From NCBI GenBank assembly GCA_016987375.1, contig PJRA01000443.1, positions 433,851 through 447,528 on the forward strand: 13,678 bases of DNA. The letters run 5' to 3'. Each line of letters starts with the position of its first letter. Position 1 is the first letter of the stretch. Under the pieces are notes generated by a model. It made no database searches. It worked only from the letters and a program-made list of their open reading frames with translations, and was not told the DNA's origin. This document shows positions 10,701-13,678 of the stretch, piece by piece. The stretch comes from Brachionus koreanus. Taxonomy: Eukaryota > Rotifera > Eurotatoria > Ploima > Brachionidae. A program made the position numbers and the translations under genes.

Positions 10701-13426
10701 TTTTAATTCATATCCTTTTTGCATCATTGCAGAGTTTTTACACAGACTAAATTTGGGTGATACAATCCTTCTATCAGCTGACACATTTTGCAGAACGGTT
10801 TTTAAACACTAAGAAAAAAAGATATTCTAATGTAAAATTTTTGTTTTTGCTTTTTGTTTCAAAATTCACAATGCCGAAATATTTATTGTGCTGTAAGTAT
10901 TAAAGGGTTCTAAAAATTCACTCTAATAAATTTTGATTTTTTGGCCACATAAATTACGTTAATTATTCAAAATATGTATAAAAAAACTACTGAATGTAAA
11001 AATAATTGTCTTTTTTTTATTTTGTTTAATTTAAAAAAGTGAACATTAGCATGAACATTTGCAAAAATCATGAAAAATGCTGACAATCTAGTCTTATTTA
11101 TTTGACGTGTAGCAAAACTTGTTGGTCCAACTTTCTCATTAAAATTTATCTTTTTTCTCAGACTTGTTTCTCCTCCATCATTCAACCTAATCCACATCGT
11201 TCCATTTTTAGAAGTTTTATCTGTATTTAGACATAAATACTTTCTTCTTCTTCTTCTTCTTCTTCTTCTTCTTCTTCTTCAGGGTTTTCATTATCTGACT
11301 CTACATCTGTGTCATATTCAGTATTAGACTAATTTGATAAATCAATTTCTTCTTAAAAATTAACATTCAGTATTAGACTAATTTGATAAATCAATAAACT
11401 TCTTTAAAAATTTTTTAAAAAGCAGCATTTTGTCAAATTTGACATTCAGAATTCTTAATTTAACACAGAAAAGTTCTTCGAAAACATCACTCGAATAAAA
11501 ACAACCAATTCCATTGATAAAACTGTGTCTTAGAGTGAATGATCTATGTCTTATGTTAGTTGGTAACGACCGTTGCCTTGCACTTTTTCGTGACCACAAA
11601 TTTTTCAGCACTTCAGATAAGCTCAAAACTCAGAAGGTCGCTTTTGAGATTCCTTTTGTCTCAATAGTTACACATTGCTCGTTAATTAAATAAAATTTTA
11701 GAATAAAAAGAATATTTATTTTTTATTGAATAGATCATTTATTTGTTCTTTTTTAAAGGAAAATTGACAGAGACAATGCAAATGAATTTTTTGATCGAGG
11801 TGTTGACGGTGATTACAATTATTTGGAATTTTTGTATCATTTTCTAAATACACCATTTGTAAAATTTATTTATCATCAAGTAATATTATTTTAAATTTTG
11901 TTTTCAAATTAAAAAGATACGAATTTTAACTTAAAGCTTTGGTATCTTTTTTTTCTCATTCTGTTCAGCTATGTTATTTTATGTGATTTTAACAAAATTA
12001 ATCAAGCAAACGAGAACTCATCAATGGGCTTGGGTATATCGATACCAGAGATTATTCTTATTATTTGGGTTTTTGCCTTCATACTTGAGGAAATTTACAA
12101 ATTTTTGATTAACGACATGAAAAAATACTTTATTAAAAAAATATTTGTGGGAGATTTGTGGCAAGGATTTAATACTGGTGCCATTTTACTTTACATAATA
12201 GCATTTATTCTAAGACTAATTGACAATGAACAATGCTTCAAAGCAGCACGAATTATACTTGCACTTGACATTATTCTTTGGTTTTTCAAAGCTTTAAAGG
12301 CATACACTTTCCTTCGTCAGCTTGGACCTAAATTCTACATGATTCGGGAAATGGTTAGCTTAAAAATAAACTTAAAAAAATAATCTTAAAAATTTTTTTA
12401 TTATTTTTTTAGTTGCTTCAATTGGCTTATTTTATGCTCATTATTTTGGTTTTTATGTTTGCTTTTGGTGTTTCATCAACAGCATTGATGTTCCAAAATT
12501 TAGAGCTGAATATTGATCTAGTAAAAAATGTTTTTTTGCCAGGTTATTTTATGATCGGGGGCGAGTACTATACTTTAGATGAAATAATGAGTGCTTCATC
12601 TGGAGAATGTAGTGAAGCCGAAGTGTATGAAAAATGTCCTGATGAAATAGGTGCTGCTATCACTCTAGCTTTATATGTCATATATTTGTTATTTTTAAAC
12701 ATTCTACTAGTTAATCTTCTAATTGCTATTTTCGAGTAATTTAATGACTATTAGATGAAATTTAAAGCTAATAATTTTTAATTAAAATTTTAAAGCAATA
12801 CATATGACAAAGTAGAACAGGAGGCAAATGAAATATGGAAGTTTCAGCGGTTTGAACTAGTCTCTGAATATTACAACAAACCATTTTTGCCAGCTCCTTT
12901 TTTACTATTTAATATATTCTTTTCAATGGCTAAATTTTCCTTTAAATTGGTTGCCAAAATTTTATCTAAAAACAAGAAAGAATTTGATGGTTTAAAGTTT
13001 TTGCTGAAAAATAGATTGTTTAGGTTCTTGGCTAAAAAATGGAATTACTCAATGAGTAGGATTTTTTTTAAAATAAAAAATAATATGAAAATAACGATAT
13101 ACTTTTATTTAGTCTATGAATTGGACGATTTAGAAGAAAAGTATATTAATGTTTTAGAGAAAAATTTGACAAACGAATTGCTGAGATTACGTGAAAAAAA
13201 TAAAAAAGAAAAATTTGAGGCTAGAATCGATGAAAATTATGAAAAGTAACAATATTAAAGTTTTTTTTTAAATTTAAAAGTTTTTTAATTAACATTTATC
13301 TAATTTTTTGTTTAAAGACTAGATCTTTTGACAAGCAAGTTTGAAGAATTTATTGACAGAGGAAATATTATGCTTAATCAGTCGGTTCAATCAATTGATA
13401 AGAAGATGGAAAAACTGCTTAGATGA
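4712..13426 (+). CDS. TRPM-family cation channel, 18 exons
   Basis: This is a tetrameric plasma- or organelle-membrane cation channel subunit of about 1,225 aa. Exons are 4712-4756 (uncertain), 4956-5029, 5096-5279, 5333-5519, 7328-7488, 7542-7814, 7880-8416, 8471-8680, 8739-8772, 8837-8949, 9009-9103, 9159-9560, 11759-11879, 11937-12353, 12413-12735, 12796-13055, 13113-13245 and 13318-13426. Every intron is GT-AG, all phases agree, and no stop appears in the joined frame. From exon 2 onward the conceptual protein follows TRPM order: HCKYIVPKD..CCCLNR, DAYGRIIFNG, YVRLSYKTEVDKLIDLL, GLVKAAVTT, TGGTNGG, GGGPNT, the homology region, six membrane helices, pore and WKFQR TRP box. It ends in a coiled coil with no alpha-kinase or NUDT9-homology domain. 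Most introns are 53-72 bp; introns 1, 4 and 12 (199, 1808, 2198 bp) are swollen by transposons. Which TRPM subgroup it belongs to cannot be settled by eye. Confidence 0.93.
4743..4925. mobile_element. TTAA-flanked MITE (palindromic) at the TRPM exon 1 / intron 1 edge
   Basis: TTAA (4743-4746) and TTAA (4922-4925) flank a 175-bp insert that begins AGGAC and ends GTCCT. Inside, 4778-4805 and 4888-4915 are inverted copies of one another, matching at 22 of 28 positions; both contain GGTGACAT. The left arm carries about 25 extra bases between its tip and the repeat. There is no coding capacity. TTAA duplication is typical of piggyBac-superfamily insertion, which fits the piggyBac-like remnant near 11100, but the family assignment is inference. 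Confidence 0.65.
5588..5825. other. Left part of TRPM intron 4 before the inserted element
   Basis: The intron starts at 5520 (exon ends ACAACAA, donor GTAATC). The frame runs open to 5587 by chance. After that the stretch is plain AT-rich intron with no feature I can support. Confidence 0.5.
5826..6757. mobile_element. DNA transposon relic with long inverted ends inside TRPM intron 4
   Basis: The left end (5826 onward) TCGATACCACAAATTTTTAA and the inverse of the right end (ending near 6757) TCGATTACCACAAATTTTTA match closely, followed in both by ...TTTTACCCCAATT. Further inside, TTAATCGACAC occurs in the left arm (about 5901) and inverted in the right arm (about 6650), and TGGCAC / GTGCCA at about 5965 and 6590. 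The inverted ends are therefore about 145-165 bp long and diverged. Long terminal repeats of this kind are typical of Mutator-like elements, which fits the broken frame inside. No clear target-site duplication was found. Confidence 0.6.
6121..6580 (+). pseudogene. Broken MULE/FLYWCH-like transposon protein
   Basis: One frame (6121-6381, with a stop at 6175-6177) reads ENQFDDTAEDAEALPKN, then TYEYHQEYESLEEFKRSIKN, then W-F-V-NRTADSEKHVF and NCHFRKKGCKKQ. This layout of a Trp, an NRT-DxEKH segment and Cys/His spacing recalls the FLYWCH/WRKY-like zinc fold at the front of many MULE-type transposon proteins. Another frame (6431-6580) ends with SCEQCGVQMRKRRYWTCPNK C, a CxxC...CxxxC zinc knuckle. 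Stops and a frameshift separate the pieces and no catalytic core is present. The protein is dead; the family call is tentative. Confidence 0.45.
6758..7327. other. Right part of TRPM intron 4
   Basis: It contains a 25-bp copy of a repeat also found at the window start (6806-6830, see repeat entry) and a 55-codon open frame at 7136-7303 (MSSYYLEYFDENLKC...). The protein is unrecognised and the frame lies just before exon 5. Family alignment shows that exon 4 joins directly to exon 5, so this frame is not part of the channel. The acceptor is CAG at 7325-7327. Confidence 0.4.
6806..6830 (+). repeat. Dispersed 25-bp repeat, copy 2
   Basis: This is the second copy of the repeat at 4-28, located about 50 bp beyond the right end of the intron 4 transposon relic. 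Similarity does not extend clearly beyond 25 bp on either side. Confidence 0.35.
7880..9560 (+). other. TRPM homology region, cytosolic (exons 7-12)
   Basis: These exons cover about residues 309-771, the large cytosolic helical-repeat part of TRPM channels. Visible landmarks are LDVAILEALLYAD, LKLALSWNRIDIARKYLF (very close to the family's LALAWNRVDIARS-type segment), FVELFLENGFSLKSYLT and LYNQA. Exon 8 holds NFVIIGKVITRLVDYVYKHK and exon 10 EMFILNVLLGRFEMSILF. Exon 11 holds NPICSALIAGKI. Exon 12 (402 bp, the second longest in this region) holds LACEIVKKYHENDEIKSQLA, TCLKVSTLSENFDFV and an acidic-basic linker before the membrane domain. Exon 9 is only 34 bp; its GTGAGT donor and phase 1 are needed to keep the frame. 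The short introns here are 54-64 bp. Confidence 0.85.
9767..9787. repeat. (ATT)7 microsatellite
   Basis: Seven ATT units are followed shortly by TTTAACGCCCCATGGGCAAA, a GC-richer patch unusual for this intron. Such a combination is sometimes the tail of a retroposed element, but no body of one is recognised. Confidence 0.7.
9884..10273 (-). CDS. Unrecognised 129-aa ORF nested antisense in TRPM intron 12
   Basis: A single-exon frame reads MFDIKKFTRFRPMLEALRLE at the start and ends NDLLRVDFYT. Composition is balanced (Leu, Lys, Phe, Tyr, several Cys and Met), with no signal peptide or membrane segment. I recognise no family. A stop-free run of 129 codons is long for DNA this rich in TAA, so it is probably a real or recently coding sequence. 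It could be a nested gene, a transposon protein or a gene fragment. Its ATG lies 30 bp from the ATG of a divergent ORF (10304-10609). The region is somewhat less AT-rich than the surrounding intron. Confidence 0.35.
   Translation of the reverse strand: MFDIKKFTRFRPMLEALRLESVEQLYMKHIFFMKQLRNSKMCWEYLTFLHSDYSLFEQKNTSYCKQLKYLEKKIHMDVMGYSPKTSIAIIDHDSVKFVCSQIKINMKLNLEYFHFYKILNDLLRVDFYT
10304..10609 (+). CDS. Unrecognised 101-aa ORF ending in a hairpin arm
   Basis: The frame reads MFCKIFKPFFYSGPRASLVC and continues with a basic, Cys/Tyr-rich body (KCVKLQICPNICSYFKK). The last 24 or so codons (from HCEFWNKKQKQKFYIRI) lie inside the left arm of the large inverted repeat at 10536-10875. The true end may therefore have been replaced by the repeat insertion. 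No family is recognised. It diverges from the 9884-10273 ORF. It may be chance or part of the same unknown mobile element. Confidence 0.2.
   Translation: MFCKIFKPFFYSGPRASLVCKDQESNIKKYARRTMYFSNKCVKLQICPNICSYFKKIKTHPLVYYARLLIRTQRHNYWHCEFWNKKQKQKFYIRISFFLSV
10536..10875. mobile_element. Large near-perfect hairpin (foldback element)
   Basis: The left arm starts GGCATTGTGAATTTTGGAAC at 10536. The right arm read inverted from 10875 starts GGCATTGTGAATTTTGAAAC. Over the first 100 or so bases I count only about two differences, through AGCAAAAACAAAAATTTTAC, TTTTTTTCTTAGTGTTTAAA and CCGTTCTGCAAAATGT. Further in (about 10642-10680 against 10730-10768) pairing continues but is clearly weaker, for example GTATCACTCAAAATTAGTCC against GTATCACCCAAATTTAGTCT. 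The centre near 10705 is AT-rich. There is no coding capacity of its own. A MITE or foldback transposon is the best reading; no clear target duplication was found. Confidence 0.85.
10626..10641. repeat. Perfect 16-bp palindrome in the hairpin arm
   Basis: TGTATCAGCTGATACA equals its own reverse complement. It sits where the well-conserved outer arm gives way to the diverged inner arm. The partner in the right arm (about 10771-10786) has two changes and is no longer a perfect palindrome. Confidence 0.6.
10990..11335 (-). pseudogene. Decayed piggyBac-like transposase N-terminal fragment
   Basis: Reading the minus strand from 11335 gives an acidic stretch NTEYDTDVESDNENP followed by 13 Glu codons, then a stop. 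In another frame it continues NTDKTSKNGTMWIRL, then GGETSLRKKINFNE, then KVGPTSFATRQINKTRLSAF. The order acidic N-terminus, (R/K)(D/N)GT-W, GPT-(Y/F)A-R and (L)SAF matches my memory of invertebrate piggyBac-derived (DDE_Tnp_1_7) proteins just before their catalytic domain. The frame change at the GAA repeat and the loss of everything downstream show it is dead. Confidence 0.5.
11242..11280. repeat. (TTC)13 microsatellite, GAA on the minus strand
   Basis: Thirteen uninterrupted TTC units. On the minus strand they encode 13 Glu codons within the piggyBac-like fragment, in keeping with the acidic N-terminus of such proteins. Confidence 0.9.
11316..11395. repeat. 31-bp direct repeat, period 49
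   Basis: ATTCAGTATTAGACTAATTT GATAAATCAAT occurs at 11316-11346 and again at 11365-11395, identical in both copies. The 18 bases between look unrelated. This is a local tandem duplication in the intron. Confidence 0.85.
11378..11626 (-). other. 82-codon open frame, unrecognised
   Basis: It reads MSLSEVLKNLWSRKSARQRS at the start and has no known motif. It lies upstream, on the same strand, of the piggyBac-like fragment and overlaps the 31-bp repeat. It may be another decayed piece of the same element or chance. I do not call it a gene. Confidence 0.15.
11759..12735 (+). other. TRPM transmembrane and pore domain (exons 13-15)
   Basis: A pre-S1 segment (FLYHFLNTPFVKFIYH) leads into six hydrophobic helices: S1 LWYLFFLILFSYVILC (about 813-828), S2 about 848-869, S3 about 887-906, S4 about 917-936, S5 about 952-976 and S6 about 1032-1056. 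The family-typical LGPKFYMIREM joins S4 to S5. The pore helix and filter read PGYFMIGGEYYTLDEI, with Glu at the position that is Glu in TRPM1/3/6/7 and Gln in TRPM2/4/5/8. Two cysteines (about 1017 and 1026) in the outer loop match the conserved pore disulfide pair. Exon 14 starts at 11937, not at the later CAG at 11968; only the earlier acceptor keeps phase and supplies a full S1. Confidence 0.9.
12796..13426 (+). other. TRP helix and C-terminal coiled coil (exons 16-18)
   Basis: Right after S6 (NLLIAIFDNTYDKVEQEANE) the TRP box reads IWKFQRFELV, then the family's Pro-rich PFLPAPFLLF. The remaining 130 or so residues are Lys/Glu-rich with heptad-like spacing (ELDDLEEKYINVLEKN, ELLRLREKNKK, LTSKFEEFIDR) and end at a TGA (13424-13426). 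This is the tetramerising coiled coil seen in TRPM channels. No enzyme domain follows before the window ends. A 57-bp intron (13056-13112) is proposed inside what is otherwise one open frame. Confidence 0.85.
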
Positions 13427-13678
13427 AAAAATTTTTGTTTTATTTATTTTTTATAGATTCTGATTTTTTACTTAATAAAACTAATTTAAATAAATCTTGT
13501 TTATTAATGTTCGATCCAAACATTTACTTAGAGCATTTAAATGTATTGTTTAAATCATCTTTAATCTGTAGTTTAAATCAAAGTGTTGAAGTCTCAATTA
13601 TTTTTGAAATAAAATAGTTATTTTTTGCCTTATTTAATTAAATATTATTTGGTCTTTAAAAAGACCGGGGGTTTATAA
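13427..13678 (+). other. TRPM 3' UTR and downstream DNA
   Basis: Following the TGA there is no further channel sequence. AATAAA hexamers at 13474-13479 and 13608-13613 are plausible poly(A) signals. The 64-codon open frame at 13423-13617 is low-complexity (Phe/Leu/Asn) and is read as UTR. The last bases contain GGTCTTTAAAAAGACC, a small hairpin, followed by GGGGGTTTATAA at the window edge. Confidence 0.6.

Larger units (their letters stand above)
9561..11758. other. TRPM intron 12, 2,198 bp, packed with repeats
   Basis: The donor is ATAAG|GTTAAATT and the acceptor TTTTAAAG|G. Joining exon 12 (phase 2) to exon 13 restores an AGG codon and the pre-S1 sequence. Within it lie an ATT microsatellite, two divergent ORFs, a large hairpin, a GAA microsatellite, a 31-bp tandem repeat and a piggyBac-like fragment, each listed separately. 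The remaining bases, such as 9600-9760 and 11630-11757, are plain AT-rich intron. Confidence 0.8.

Noticed and set aside
10967..11197. Treating the minus-strand frame with GPTSFATRQ as an intact small gene
   Set aside because: The acidic leader belongs to another frame, the C-terminal 25 or so residues are low complexity, and the catalytic part is missing. It is better read as a pseudogene.
11969..12353. Exon 14 starting after CTGTTCAG at 11968
   Set aside because: The phase is wrong with exon 13 and half of S1 would be lost. The AG at 11935-11936 gives phase 0 and a complete S1 helix.
13423..13617. 64-codon plus-strand frame after the channel stop
   Set aside because: It overlaps the stop codon region and is Phe/Leu/Asn-rich UTR-like sequence containing poly(A) signals.
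1..13678. Bacterial features, CRISPR arrays, tRNA or rRNA genes
   Set aside because: The genes are spliced and animal-like. No regularly spaced repeats with spacers, no cloverleaf with GGTTCGA-type box and no rRNA core sequence was seen.

Overview
This is a very AT-rich animal nuclear fragment with dense, short GT-AG introns, mostly 50-72 bp. Three spliced genes can be modelled from reading frame, splice sites and remembered family motifs. The compact introns, low GC and small-invertebrate style of the genes suggest a microscopic invertebrate such as a rotifer. That placement is inference; no marker gene settles it.

Left part (about 100-1880, minus strand): two genes in tandem. The upstream one is a complete four-exon V-type ATPase subunit E (1045-1877, 222 aa). 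257 bp downstream of its stop lies a two-exon lysine/glutamate-rich protein with a split SMAP (small acidic protein) domain (176-787). Positions 1878-4711 hold no supportable host gene, only AT-rich sequence, a possible foldback repeat (about 2391-2580), a perfect 14-bp hairpin, and the N-terminal helix-turn-helix of a dead Tc1/mariner-type transposase (3174-3538).

Right part (about 4712-13426, plus strand): one large gene encoding a TRPM-family cation channel of roughly 1,225 residues. I resolve 18 exons whose phases all agree. The order is an N-terminal SLOG/LSDAT nucleotide-sensor-like region, the TRPM homology region, six membrane segments with pore loop, a TRP helix (WKFQR) and a short C-terminal coiled coil. 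There is no kinase or NUDT9-type C-terminal enzyme. Only the first 15-codon exon lacks family support.

Three introns of this gene are enlarged, and each holds mobile-element material. Intron 1 (199 bp) holds a TTAA-flanked MITE sitting across the exon 1 edge. Intron 4 (1,808 bp) holds an element with long inverted ends and a broken MULE/FLYWCH-like reading frame. Intron 12 (2,198 bp) holds two divergent unrecognised ORFs, a roughly 340-bp near-perfect hairpin, a GAA microsatellite and a decayed piggyBac-type transposase piece. The other 14 introns are 53-72 bp, so the gene has expanded through these insertions. The piggyBac remnant and the TTAA-flanked MITE may belong to related families.

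The genes show no joint pathway. V-ATPase E acidifies organelles, the SMAP protein has no well defined role, and the channel conducts cations. I found no CRISPR array, rRNA, tRNA or bacterial-type operon.
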